Below, piece by piece: positions 9,941 to 23,800 of a stretch of DNA of 64,000 bases (the stretch's first letter is position 1; each line of letters opens with the position of its first letter). Position numbers and translations under genes: made by a program. A model generated the notes under the pieces. That model had not been told where the DNA came from, ran no database searches, and was given only the letters and a program-made list of their open reading frames with translations. The stretch is from Ascaris suum. Taxonomy: Eukaryota > Nematoda > Chromadorea > Rhabditida > Ascarididae. The stretch lies in contig CM024177.1 of the NCBI GenBank assembly GCA_013433145.1, forward strand, positions 4,738,110 to 4,802,109, read 5' to 3'.

Positions 9941-10243
9941 TGTAACGATTGTGTGTGTGAGCTGCTCGATTGTACCCACGCAGCAGCCCGAGTGTACTTT
10001 TAGGACAAGGGCCATTGTTGTGAAACGCTCATGTGTGAGTCACTGTGATACTGTGAGGAGGCGATATGAGGGCTGCCAGGCCCCAGTTGTGGTTGTTGTT
10101 GTGTGTGACTGTGCGGTGGACGGCTGGTGAGCGCCGTCGTGTTTCGTTCCGTGTTGCTGGTTGCTGATTTAATAAAAGTTTTACTGCTAACCGGGTGCTC
10201 ACAAGAAACCGGGTGGCCCGAAGGTGTGGTGGGGCCCGTTACA
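9941..10243 (+). repeat. 3' long terminal repeat (303 bp)
   Basis: It matches the 5' LTR over its full length except two bases. It begins TGTAAC and ends GTTACA, a perfect 6-bp terminal inverted repeat. The following TTAG is the right copy of the target-site duplication. Confidence 0.97.
10171..10176 (+). promoter_or_regulatory. AATAAA poly(A) signal in the 3' LTR
   Basis: The hexamer lies 230 bp into the 3' LTR, at the same offset as in the 5' copy. In this position it would direct cleavage and polyadenylation of the element transcript, which would then end within the last 70 bp of the LTR. Confidence 0.75.
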
Positions 10244-10247
10244 TTAG
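10244..10247. repeat. Target-site duplication, right copy (TTAG)
   Basis: TTAG follows the terminal CA of the 3' LTR and matches 6282-6285. Confidence 0.9.
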
Positions 10248-13200
10248 CGTTGTTCTGACCTGATTCCGTCCCAACCTGTGAATGTGCTGAATCGACCATT
10301 CATATAGTTTTAAGTATGGTTCTCGAAGTTTTTCTTTGGAAGGAAACTTTAGGGGACAGTTACCGAACGTCCCGACAGGTCATCAAAGTATATGGCTCTG
10401 CTTTCCGATTGCCTTATCGGTTTCCAAAAAATAAATTCATGAACGTTGTTGAAAACTTGCCAGCAAAAATATGCACATTCACGAAATGCGTTTAAGCAGC
10501 CAAAAAATATTGCGATCGGCCCTTCTCCACCGTATTCCCTATCAGAACCGACAAAAGTAGCACAGTTAATTATCCAGGAGAGTGTTTACGACCGAACCCG
10601 GTTGCCTATGGAATGCTTTCAAAGGTCTCCTCCTTGGTGTGCGTCTATGTGGGTATCTTTCAGGGGTCTCGTGCTAGATACGCTGATGAGACAATGTTGT
10701 CACAATGTGGATGTCATTCCTGACAAGCACACACCAAACTTCCTAAGCCAGGTAAACAGGACAGATGAATCGAGGTCATGGTTCGTTTAGCCACGAAGGG
10801 GTCAACAACAGTGCCACAAGCGACAGTCGTCAGAGATATCACACGTTCCACTTCTGCGGTTAGAAGCGAGACATGAACCGCACTACAGCATCGTCATTTT
10901 TGAGCAAACGAATCCTTTGTGAGTCGACAAAGCTTCGACCGAAATTGCGACCGCAGATTTTTTCATGATCGGGTTCATAGGAGAACGACTTGTTTAGATG
11001 TTGAGCGCTTGTGCGATCAAGCAGATCAGCGTTTTTGTGAAGCTAACAAAAAACGTTTCAAGCTTTGGATTCTAATGCGTCTCTCCTTAGCTCTCTTGGC
11101 CTAACTGCTCGCAAAGTTTATGAGCATAAATTAAACTCGAGGGGATGGAATTTCGGACAGTAGATCAAAACCATTAAATTTCTCGAGTGCAACTCGCGCA
11201 GTTCGCGAGCATGGAAAGATGCATTTGCACATATACACATCGAAGCCTGCGATGGCCAGCTCACGAAAAATATTGTGAGAGCAAATTGAAGTGATATCAA
11301 CATGACGGTATGATGGCAGCATGGAGTACTAACAAATCGAATGGTAGCGGGGTGCTGCCGTTAAACACTGAAGGGGTCCAGAGAAGTTGAGATCTTTGAG
11401 GTTCCACCATTAGCGTTACGCGAGTGCCACTGTAAGCGAGGTGGGCCGCTTAATACTCAAGAGGCTATCCATGATGCTTCCCATAAATATAACTTACGCT
11501 GTTGTTATGTTTTGACCATAACATACCAAAACAATGATTACCAAATGCTATTCACATAAAAAAAACGAGAAATTCGCGGGAGTGGATTTCGCTTTCAACC
11601 AAATCAACCACTTATGCGATAAAAAATTTTAGAAACGACCTGGACGCAATAAACTCGTAAAATGAGTCGCCAAACGCACATTAACGTCTCAACGGAACGG
11701 ATGCTGTCACATCAACTGCAATTTCGCAATTTCTAACGAATAAACAACATCAATTTCGCCGCGCATCCCTCAACTTTGCTAATTCGAAATGGCCGTCAGT
11801 GCATGTTTTAGTGGCATTATTTGAATTTCCAGTGTGCTTGCAATGGGATATGTGAAACACGATCTTTCCCGCCCTAAACCTCACGTATCTGCTGTCATTT
11901 CATGAGATTATTGCTCCTCAGATGGATTATTTATTACAATCTACACTATGGCAGCAAATTTGAAATATTCTGGCGGCTTAAGTGGGCAGCTTGATTCAAG
12001 GTAAGTTTGTGATTTGTTGGGGGATGGGGCGTTCCGAGTATGGAGAATTTTTATTGCTTGCAGTGACTTCTGTGAGGATGGTAATTCAAAATTCAAAGAT
12101 TGCGAGGATAGAAGACGCATGCTTTCCTGTTGAACAGGTCTGTAATTTGTTACAAAATACCCTAAGGTCAACTCTGCTGCATTTCATAACTCCGTAGAAA
12201 GGAGGATTACTTCGGATTTCAGCAGAAGATGGGAAAAGCCTGTTTGGAAACGGTCTTCGAAAATGCAAGCACTGATTTCGAGAGAGGGCGTATGCAAGAG
12301 TTCACAACCGGAGGAGTAATTTACTTATGATAGTGCAGAGAGCTTTACTTGAGGATTTCGCAAACTTACATCTCCAAGAGGACTGAATCTTTTTGGAAAA
12401 AATGTATTAAAGAGAGAATGTATTCGTCGTTTGCAGCATAGGAACCCTCCTTAGATCTTTATAAACATCTAATCCCTGCTGGTACTAATTAGAACACAAT
12501 AAAAACAAATCGATGCGATCGCCGAATGGAAATTATCCATCGTTCTGAAAGTATGCCCATTGCTTCGGATCCTTTCAGCTTCAAAAAGTTATGTGAGCCA
12601 TGTTTGCACAATTAAGTAAGCTGGATCATAATGAATCCTCAAAATGTCGTTTAGGGAAATGAGCATTGAAGACAAACGATTTGTGGTGAGAATGGCGATG
12701 AAAGCATTAAAACAGAATATGTGGACAAAAAGTTGCTCTCATCTCGAGCGGCGGTTCTCGTAATTCAGCATCGTCGCTACGTAGCGCATTATGAGTGCCA
12801 CTTCAAAGTGCTCAAATGAAAACTGCGAAAATTTCTTGTTGAGAATATTGCATCTCTTAAGAACAAACGAATTAATTCGCTAAAAGACGATAACGATGTT
12901 TCAATTCACATGCATTCCTTATTGTTACATAATATGAGTACTCAAAGAACTTTGCAACAGCGCCAACAATAATCAAGAGGAAGTGTTAAGCAGGAAATAA
13001 GTGAGAGTCGTGCACTTTAATGACAATCTGTCATGAAGCGGACGATTGGCAAAAGATTCAATTTGAACCAAATGGACGACCAAATCTGCTTCAGTAGCGT
13101 AAACATTCAACAACATGGCAGCAACCAGGCTGGATTAAATCCTCTCACTGATTAATCTAGTCGCCTCTTCAAATTGAAGTTGTTTTCTTTGCCGTTGCGC

Positions 13201-14512
13201 TTACATCTAGTTTTGTTAATTTGAAACACGGCACTATACATCAAAAAGGGATAGAATAAGAACCACCTTGTAAATTCTTCATATGTAGGTGCCATAGACA
13301 AATGGCAAATGCGAAAGCAACTGTGAAGTTGTCTTCATCATTTCAGTTGTGCTCAGTTGCACATTTTCGGTTGCTTTTACAACCTACTCAGTTCTGTTAT
13401 CAAGCGAATCATCAAAACATCAAGGTTGTTTTCCATTTGGTCGAACAGTGCATATGTGGCAAGAAAATTAAATGCAATGAGGAAATATAGTAAATAAACG
13501 TAAGTGAGAGATACTGTTCATTGTGCTATAAAAAGCAAAGAAAAATGCCTTTGCCTAATAATGGCGGAAGAAGTATGAAATGACACATCCATGGGAATTC
13601 TACTGCTATATTTGGCCACCAGCAGTGATTTCGTTTCTTGTCTCTACTGCAAGTAAATTTCTAAAATTCTAATGCTCCTCTCCTTAGCTAATTTTCTTGG
13701 CAAATTGGCCTACTGAAGGCTTGCCAGAGGAGCTGAACCGAATTGCATTTTTATAATTGCGCTCAGCACTTGCATGAATAGCCAACAGATACTAAACTCC
13801 GATACTAAACTCATTTTTTAGATGAGGCAACCACTCGTATAAATCTTCTGCAAATCTGACTCACTGAAAATGAGTGCTCGAGATGTCCATAGCTTCTTCT
13901 AAAGCTCGCATTTCAACTGAACGGTTGTATGAGAAACGATTCAATGGTGCGCATTTTAATAATCGAATTTCATTGCCTTGCATTCGGTGAATCGGCAGCT
14001 GGAACTGTCGAAAAGACAGACACGATCATACAAACATTTGTATACGCGAACACTCGTTATTGCTGTAACGTGCTTTGGAATCTTAATTTTGCACCGAACT
14101 TTTTGGCTGCTTTGTGAATACATTCGATCAGATGTGAACACATCTGATCACTTTCACGGGGAAACTATTATTAGAAGATGCCTGATTACTGTTAAGTATT
14201 CGGGCAACGGGTAGCCTTTGTGGATTGAAACACAAAAGGGGAATTTGCTCCTGTCACCCTCGATGCTTTTACCTTTGTGTTTTTGGTAGAGTAGAAGGCA
14301 TCATCGACGGTGTTCAGCTGAAGGGTGAAGTAAACATTCTAGAGCCTTATCATAAAGCCGAGTTTAATCCAGCTGAGCTTCCTTGATGAGGAGTTTTTCA
14401 AGACGAGTGAAAACACTGCCCGAGGACAAGACTCCACCTGTTTTCAACCGTCTTTAGGCAGTAATTATCATCAGGAAAGGTTAAACTTAGCTTTGCAACA
14501 AGACGATTGCTA
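10248..14512. other. Gene-less A+T-rich region right of the retrotransposon
   Basis: No recognisable gene, RNA or mobile element was seen. Open frames are at most about 115 codons (10446-10790, +), have no family motif and fit chance expectation. The sequence is mostly A+T-rich single-copy-looking DNA. Confidence 0.6.
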
Positions 14513-14812
14513 TAAATAAATGTATTTGTTTACTTATTTATAACCATTTGTTTATGTGTTTATCTATTTATTTATAGATTTATTTATTTACCCACTTATT
14601 CATTCATTTATTCAATTATTTATTCATTCATTCACATTTATATTTTACTGATATTCATATTTTTGTTCACATCTATGTTCACATTTGTATATATATTTAT
14701 GTTCACATTTATATTTGTGTTTGATATTTATATCTATTTATATTTTGCATTTGTATTTATATTTGTGTTTATATTTATTTATATTTATATCCATATTTAT
14801 GTTTATAACGCC
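14513..14812. repeat. Low-complexity TTTA/TTCA/TTTATA-type repeat
   Basis: About 300 bp of degenerate short repeats. It starts with TTTA and TTCAT units and changes into TTTATATTTA and GTTCACATTTATATTT units. The open frame over it is an artefact of this composition. It is probably an old, decayed microsatellite. Confidence 0.85.
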
Positions 14813-17800
14813 ATTCTATACAAAAGCCCGTACATTACGTCAACAACAGTTGAAACGGCTCTGAGCGCTTAATCGGTTAAACCATGTATCCGGAAAGTAG
14901 AGAGACGATATTTTAAACCTATGGATGAATTATGCTCTTGTCCCCGGAAATAACATCCTAGCATCTAGTCCTTTTCGGCATTAAAATGCCGTTTAGTCGG
15001 TTGCATTCAGATGTTCGCCAATGAATTTGCGTGTTTGAAAAAGAATTATGTTTGCGTCTCAACGAAGCGATTTAGGCAGCTGAATTCTAATTAATGCGCA
15101 AAGAATTCGCCAGCATATATACGCGGGCTGACAGACATATAGATAGGTACGACCTAATTATAAATTCGGCTACCACAAAATGAATAACCGTTCTAAACTA
15201 AAAACATTAAAATGTCAGAACACGACATAAAGACCGATTTTTTCGCCAAAAGCAAGCATCGATGAAATAATTCATCAAGAAGTCGCCAACATCCCAGCAA
15301 TGAGCTCATTCCATCAGAATATAAGTTCGAGCAACTGCAGTCAGCATACAGGGGAACATATTTTTGAAGTTGTTTGCGCCTGCGTGGATTTGCTAACCCA
15401 TATGTGCATCAAGGGGTAGATGTTTCAGCTTCCGCCGAGTGGTTTTTGAAGAAAGAGGTTTTGCATTATCGTGCTCTAGGATAGGTCACCTTCACTTCAT
15501 CATTACTGATGAAGAGTTTCCCAAATCTTGATTTATCAATTCCAAATCATGAAAATAATATTCTTCTTCCCGCGAATATGTTCCACAACGGATTGTTCCA
15601 TTATGGCATCACCAAACTGTGGTGGAGATCACTATGGGAACAAGATTCTATTTTAAGAAAGAAGAAATGAGGAAAAGTTTCCTTGCTCAAACTCAGCTCA
15701 AACAAGTTTTCCTTGCCTGTCATCAGACAGAGTTGACTTTTCATCAACAATAATGATATAATCAAGAAAAGGCTCATTCATGGAGCAAACCAGCAAGTTG
15801 CAGTAAACCTCGAAAGTGTGAGCTGCTCACCTTCATTCAAATAGCACAGACGTCTCCCGGCTGTTGTAAAGCTAATCCCACGTCTATTTCTAATACTGAA
15901 CTGTTTACTACTCACATTTACCCATTTTCGCGCGACAGTCTGTTGCTCGACCGAACTCATCTTGCAGTTCCGGATCGCCACTGTCGGATTCTTGCAATCA
16001 GCGACGTGTGCCCCATTCTGAAGCTCAATACTTCACGCAGCAACGTTGACATACATGGAGGAGGAGAAGCAGTGCTTTAGAAAGGTGTTTAAACGTAACA
16101 TGAGCAGTGAGGTCCGGGCGGAAAAAGCCGACAATAAAATGGCAGAGCAAAAGCATTCAATCATTTCTTGCGGACCTAAAAGACGTAAAGAAGACATGCT
16201 CGCACGAGCTCAAACCCTACCTCCAACAAACTTGCCAGCCTGCTGGTTGTAAGCTTATAAAGAATAGTCTAAACAAAAGATGAATTAAAAAATTTAGTAC
16301 GTAAATGAATTTGCATAGATACTGGTGCCCGTCGCTGGTCCTGCACCAAAGTTCCAGACGGTAATATTGCATAGTTGACTGGGTAGCCAAGCGAATCACT
16401 GAAATAATGGCAAATATGTACATTTAATGACTCATGAGGCTCAAATAAAGATGGAAAACGCTGCTCAGTTATTAATGATTGTAATGCATGTACACGTCCG
16501 GTTGCAGACATCAAATATGGAGCGAACAAATGTTTTTAGGCACGAGCAGTCTCGGTTGGTCGCCACGGATCAACAGTCAGAAAATCTCTAAGTGGACTTT
16601 TTTCAAAGTTGATGAAGACACTCAGCAAAAGACATCTTATTCGGTGCGTGTTCAAGTTCCAATACAACGACGCCAACGACCGAGACGCAATTACAGCAAC
16701 TCACGAGAGTGTCGAACAATATTGTTTACAGCAATACAGTTGCCTTGGGCATTCTTTGGCACATGTTAGGCAAGACTGCATAGATCTTGAGGACCGCATG
16801 TATAATAGGGGAGATGGACAAGTGAACAATAGAATTTTTTAATCCAGTTTTACTGTTTGCAATTCCTCGGATTATTATCTCGAGTATAACGACTGAATGC
16901 CAAAAATAGACTCAGCAGTTTTCTGGATTTCGAAAATGCCCTTTGCGCCATAATTTGAGCCAACTCTAGTGCACTGAAAAAAATGGTACCGATCACACCT
17001 TATATATTGTCAACATGCCTTTTTGTCAACAATTGTACACAGGTTTTGAATTGGACGTCGAGGATTCTTTTCTATCACAACTGATGATCGTCTTGGGAGG
17101 TGGCCGGCGAGGCACTAATGCATACACTTAAGGAAACGTTGCTACAGCCACGAAGATGAGGCACCGGATCCTCGAGCGCGTTGTCAACATCGCCCACACC
17201 TTATTCGGCGTCGGGTTTTTGACGACAAACGCAGCAGTGATCATCGCTTCAGTGCGAATGGCCAGTTGCAGCCGCTACTAGTGTGAAGCACTTTCGCTCA
17301 GGCTTGACCACCCTCAGGATCGACGATGCTCAAGCTTGCGATGAGCGGTCGGAAAGCATTCCGATTCTAACAGCGCGCCTGCTTTTCAAAAAGTGTTATG
17401 TGCATTTCTAGCTGACAGGACAGATGAGGTGATAAATTTTTTTCAAAAGCAGTAACGTGATGCAAGCAACTCTTTGAAAACAACAAACGACAGGATTGCA
17501 AACTGAAAGCACGAACACTTGTATCTGTTTTCCAAAATAACTTTCAATATTTCAGTTTAGCCGTGTCACGCTTCTTTAGTTTATCACCTGATGAATCCAA
17601 AAATGTGGCATTACGATGCGGACGTCTTGATTTAGGATCTTTGAGCACCGGAGATGAAACCATGATTTTCGATTACGATGGTTCGTTTAACTTCCTCGTG
17701 TTAGGTGATAAATTATGTCCTCAGAGTACGAAAATGACACATTTTGCCACTTCTCATCGTTTACTTCCGTGGCCATTTGCGCGCAAATTTGATGGGTGAG

Positions 17801-20800
17801 GTTGTGGTCGACCTAAACATCAAGATGTGCTTGAACAGCGGACACACTGAGAGAATTGCCCGTCCTTCGTTACCTATGCCTCGTTACTTTTCAATCCAAA
17901 AATGCATTTCATTCGCCATGCAAAAAAATTTTGATGCTGAAAGCGCTTGAGCATCGTGACAAATGAGCTAACGTCATATGCGCCTGTGAAAACCGCTGAA
18001 CTCACCAACCACTTTTTATAGGATCACAAAAATATAAAAAATATGATACAGCGCCTCCATATTCTGGCTGATCCGATTCTTTGCATCACTCTCGCACGAA
18101 GATTCATTTTCATACGACTGAACAGCGGTAAAGTAAAACTAAGAGCCGAGAGATGTGAAATGGATGCAGAACCTTTGTCACGCAATTTGTCTGCAGCCCC
18201 TTCCAAATTCATAATCATCTGATGCGTGATATGTCAACCGATTTTCACGGGTTCAGACCTTTTTACTCGCGGGATAAAGCAAATAAGCAAAAAGTTATAC
18301 GCAGACTGGCACACACAAACGCTAATAAACGACCGCTACATCACAAAGCAAATTTGCAAAGCCACATGAAACGCCTCGGATAATTTTATGAGTGCTTCTT
18401 TGGTGCATTATTAAATGAGATTCTTTCGGTTCAACGTAGCTGATTGGTAATCTTAGCTAGGTTGCTGCGAAGAAATGCTAAAATATGGTGATAGCAAAAT
18501 GTCGTCTCGACCTTCGCTTGAGAGGACGAAACTGTTTAAAATGAGACGCTTCTTGAATAGCGCGCAAGCGTAGTTACACAGACGAGAAAAAAATGCCGAA
18601 AACGTCGAAAAAGTATTTGCTTTACTTCAGTATAAAGTAAATCCATCGCGTGATTATTTACTTTGGCAGTAGCTTTGTTAAGGAAAAATTTATGTACGTC
18701 CATATCCAAAAAGTGACAAATGGCTCATAAGTGACATCAACATCAAATTCATCAATGAAGCTATATCTTTAACGGATTCCCATCTTTGATAGTACCGCGC
18801 ACCGCAAAGCTGCTGGATTTAAGCTCAGCGATAAACCGATCGTCATAAATTCATCGGAATTTGAAGTAAAAAAGTGTTGATACATTCATAACTGAGATCA
18901 TACAATCCAAAAGGAGCAATTCTTGATGTAGTTCCGCTATTTTCGATGCGTCGATATCAACGACGTTGAATATTATTTTTTGAATTTCTTTTTAATCTTT
19001 GCCAGTATCATTTGTTGCAGCCTAGGCTACTGTACCAATGTCCATGTTACAACTAATGTCACTGTTCGACATTGTTGGCTGTGTTGTCCCTTGTCGAAGC
19101 GAAAGGGATCTTTCAAATTATCCATTTTCTTCTCCAATGAATTGGTCATCAAGTTCTGAATTATAAACGACAGGTTTTCAAGAAAGAAACTTGGAAATGC
19201 ATTTTTGTGGGTTCTTTTTGTGGCATTTTCTATTATTATATCTTCTTTATTATTGCCGAAGAAATCCATTATTATTCTATCAGATTTTGTTATTAAAAGG
19301 AGATCTTCTTAGTGGATAAATGCGATCGAAACCTTGTTTGAGAAATCACTACCGGAAGCATTTATTGTCCATAGTTCGGACTAGTGTATCGATAGACATT
19401 TATAAGGACGCAGATGAGCCAAATATAGAGGATCTAAGAGCAAATTACTAAATCTCACACGAAAGCTGAAAAAACTCAATTAATCCATATCACGGTAAAA
19501 TTGTGTTGTCGGTTACTTACCAAAACCTATGTCAATGTTGAATATTTCATACGTTCACACCAGATTTTTCACTTCATCATTTCCATCTTCCTCTCTTCTC
19601 TATTCTTAAAAATACTTTCTTCAGAGGTTCATTACAGCTAAAATCTTTTGTCATTAACCAGCAGCAACAATTTGATGGTGCCTTCTGATAGAAAGCATAG
19701 GCTGCAAACGTCTTTAGGAAATACCTCACTTATTCGGGCTCATATTCCTCTCGCTCATTACATCTGTAAGACTGTAGCTATAGAGGTGAAGTGGTAGCTG
19801 CAAAAGTAGTGGGGGTGGATGTGAATGTAGTGGGTGGATGACAGCGATCACGTGCTACCTATCGTACAGGCGAGAGAAGTAGGAATTTACAAGCCGTAAG
19901 TAAGACCATCACCATTTTTATTGTTATTCTGTGCTTGTTCACACTTATATCAAGGGCGATAGACCTTGGTTTGCTCTCGCTAAGCACTATAGTTGCTTCC
20001 ATTGTCGTCTGTCAGAAGTCCGCTTCTCAATTGCAGACAGCAGCTGCACACCGTTTCAGGTTACTTTGAATGGCCTGCCGCATAGTTATTCTCTCTTCTT
20101 TTTGAAGATATTGTCCATTTGTTTGCTTCTTGGGGTCCTCCTTGAGTGCATGAACACAATTTTTTATACATCATTTGAAAAAAGAGGACATCAGACAAAT
20201 GATTATCTCAGATTCAAGCACACAGTTATTCCTCTATGAATCGCCTCTATTTAATGTATTTCCGAACATTTCCACATGATGGGTTGGGCTAATTCTGAGA
20301 AGCAGTACTGCATTCACTGTAAACAGATCTCGACTGTCCCTTAAAATAGGGATGTGAATGTTCATTAAACGTTCACAAGAATGTGAACAATAGGAAACAT
20401 AAATCTTTTGTTGCAACTCATCAGATTTCACAAATGAGCTAGCCACTGAGCATTAATATCGCGCCTTTCGATGCCCATCTTTTTTTCCCCAAGCAGTGTG
20501 AATCGAGTCATCTGATCACTTCTCAGCACTCTCAGTGAAACTTGTGCTGCATACAACGCATTCAATAATTTCTTGCTTCGCGCGTAGTTATAGCGTCGTA
20601 GTTCAACGTCCACATAACATTGCTCCCAGTATTTTATGTTCAGGTTTTTTCTTTCTTTAGTAATTTGACTTACAAAAGTAATGGATTTAGGAACCCGTCA
20701 TGACGCATCTGAAACCGTGACGCATCAGAGAGTTGAGAAGTGAACAATGAAGGCGATTGCACTCGAGTGCACTTTCTACTACGGAAATGACTGCGCACTC

Positions 20801-23800
20801 AATCAGCGCTGCTTTGAAATTTAGTTTGTGTTTTTTCATGAAAGCGTTTACACCTAATACGATAAATCTACTCGAGTAGCGAAACTCTCTGAGAAATTAT
20901 AGTGCCACTTATCGGTTTTAACGATTTTCTCAATTACAATCATACATGTTTCGGTTTTGTTTTTGACTTTTCCAGCATTACCGGAGTGTAATAAGGAAGA
21001 GATAGCAGGCATTCATTATTGCTTATTTCCGTGGAATTAACATAATCGTTTAAGAGGCAACTAAGAACAAATTTCTCGAGAACCTAGGGTTGTCACATAA
21101 ACAAACATAACCAACGAAATAAACTAGTAAGTTTTGATGCAGCGTAACGTGTTTGGAATGATAAATGCATAGGTGTAATTTTACTGAATAAAGCTTAAAA
21201 TTGGCGAAATAAGCTTAGCGTATATCATTATGACAATAAAACGTAGAGAACGCATGAATTATGTGACAAGTTATCAAACACACTAATTGTTTATATGTGA
21301 GCAATTTCATTGAATTCATTAAGAACAAATGCTTTTAGATGGTATGAGCACGAGCTCGCAATACGGTTGAATGGCTGCAACAATTATGTTGAAGATGGGA
21401 ATAAGAATGGATGTAAGTGAACATAGGAAATGGACTCGCGATTACATCTCATACCGGAGAAAAGCGCGTCTAATTCAAGAAAGGCGAAAAAGCAATAAAC
21501 GCGAAATAGATCCCAGAGGCATGAAAATCACTTTGAAACGAACCACAATTACCACAAGTATCAAAAGAATAGTGATCCCTTCAAAACGTTTACTCGACAT
21601 TGTTTATTGCGTTTGGCTTTATTTCATTCTATTGAAGTATCGAAGAAATAAACATTCATAGGCAAATCATTGAAGGAGTTACGAAGCGAGTATTTGTTCA
21701 CAGCGTTTTTTTTGCAGATCAATGAAAAGTATACTTCTTAAGGTTATTAATCACTCATGTCCTCATTAGCTGTCAATAACTTATTCTCTCAGCAATTAAA
21801 CGCGTTAGGAGGAAACAATTTTCGCCCAAGATACTCCTCTAGCCACATTTCTAGCAACATGTCGCTTTCCATTTTTATAAGCGTCGATAAATCGTCTTAG
21901 CAAAGACATTGCTAAACTTAGCCACCTGTCGTTTTCAACGGTTTTTGCAAGGCCTCCTGACACTTGCAATACAACTTCATCCGTTCATTCGACTCTTAAA
22001 TTTAGCCACTCGATTAAATTTCACCTTTTCAACAACTGTGTCCTCCTACTCATTTTTAATGAATAATGAGAATTCGCACTGCCAATATGCTCACTAACTT
22101 ATTGTTCATAGCGAATTGTGGGTTGAATAATGTGATATTTATATTTCATAAAGCCTGAGGAATGAAGGAACGATTGAGCAGGAGTGTGAGTAAGGTCGCA
22201 ATCTCCCTCATCTCCAATCCTGACAGCCAGCCATAATATTCAAGCTCAACTCAATATTTCAAGAAATTCTTCATGCTTTTATACGCTGGCCAAATAGAGA
22301 AAACAAACTTATTGCAGTCTTCTTGTAAGCGATGCGAAAAGTGGAAATTCTGCGCATAAATTATGCGGGGATGCTTGTCCTGTTCCCCGAAGCACCAATT
22401 TCTTGAAACCAAGCCCACCCACGGCATCAGTAGCACCGCCACAGGATGAGCAGAAAAGGGGAGGAGAGCGCGAGGCAGACGAAGGAGATGGCAGCAAATA
22501 TTCAACGAAAACGCTCATAATCCTCAGACACAATTAAGTCACCCACCGAAATCTCTTCGAAAGCACTGTTCATAGGCTTCTAGTCGCACAACCGAATATT
22601 CCAGCATTAAAAAAAATTACGCCTCAGTTCAGCACTTCTTAGTGCCGGGAAATTCTTGATTTTTTCACCACGCAGCGGTAACTTTTATATCTCCCCCCAG
22701 CTTTTCCGCATTTCAGTGGGCTACTTTCACGCCCAACCTATATATCAACTAAATTTGCTCATCCCACTACAGTCAGCGCTTCACTCGTGTATCTTAAAAT
22801 TTAAAATTCATTGCAACATTCTAGCGCAAATTACAGTCTCATTGCAAATTTTTGAAAATGCGAAATTTGCAAAGATCCCGCGACATTGACAGTCGTGTTG
22901 CCTACATACACATACGTATCGCTGCAAAATATTGTTGAGTATCAACGGATGTCCACAAAAATGTTACGCCACACATAAAGCTCCATGCTTTAATATATGC
23001 ATAAACAAAGTACCTTAAGTATATATAAACGCGTGCAAAACGGTGGCAGCACAAATAAAAATAGACTTGAAATTATAATAATCTATACAGCAGAAGCTTT
23101 TGAATTTTTTTTTGCTTGTCGCTGCAAAACAAAAGGATACCTATGCATTCTCTCATCTTTTTTGATGACAAGCACTAATGAGTCACCGATCTCGTCAATA
23201 AGCTAAATCAGCTAAAATTTCGTGGTAGTACGGGCAATAGCGACTGAACTCACGAAACGAGCAAAATGTGGCACTGATTTTCGAACGCCTTCCGGCAATC
23301 ATATCATTGCTTATTCCACCAAGAATATGTGTGTTAAGCATGAACTTTAGCATTCGCTAGACCAAAGTTCAATCTTTGTGACAGCTTTCAAGTGCCCATT
23401 CACAGAATCTAATTATAAAATCGTTCAAGAGAGTGTCAAGAAATTTTCCACATTTGATTTGCTGTAAAAACACGATGCATAAAAAGAACCAGCCGTTTTC
23501 AATGAATATCGCCCAGAAATTCGCTTAGACACGTAAATGTTTCTAGACAAACAAGCTGTTGCACAATTTGCTCGGACTTCATTAAGGGAATTAATTCGCA
23601 GTAGGCGGAATCGTGTCGTTGCCATATTCAGGCACGCCAAAAAGACCTCCGATAGGGTGAGGAGGTTGTCCTGGCCAGCATCTCTGCTTTAGAAAGCAGT
23701 TGTTTTACATATGTCGTAATCTCAGTCCGATTGAACTTTTCAAGCAACATCGCTCAAAAAAAAGAGGAGTGCTGTCTCCAGAATTTGTTAATCCACCGGA

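Larger units (their letters stand above)
6286..10243 (+). mobile_element. Non-autonomous LTR retrotransposon with gag-protease only
   Basis: The element has two nearly identical 303-bp LTRs, a TTAG target-site duplication and 3352 bp of internal DNA. Its internal part is clearly richer in G+C than the surroundings. In order it holds a leader with hairpins, a Gag-like ORF1, a long ORF2 (coiled coil, Gag-like domain, CCHC zinc knuckle, aspartic protease) and a 157-bp tail with a long pyrimidine run. No reverse transcriptase YxDD block, RNase H or integrase HHCC/DDE region is present in any frame, and there is no space for them: an autonomous element would need roughly 2-3 kb more. The copy should therefore depend on enzymes supplied in trans. 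Gag and protease look Ty3/Gypsy-like by motif order, but without pol the class (Gypsy or BEL/Pao) stays open. No tRNA-type TGG primer site lies directly after the 5' LTR, and no purine-rich polypurine tract directly before the 3' LTR. Confidence 0.93.
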
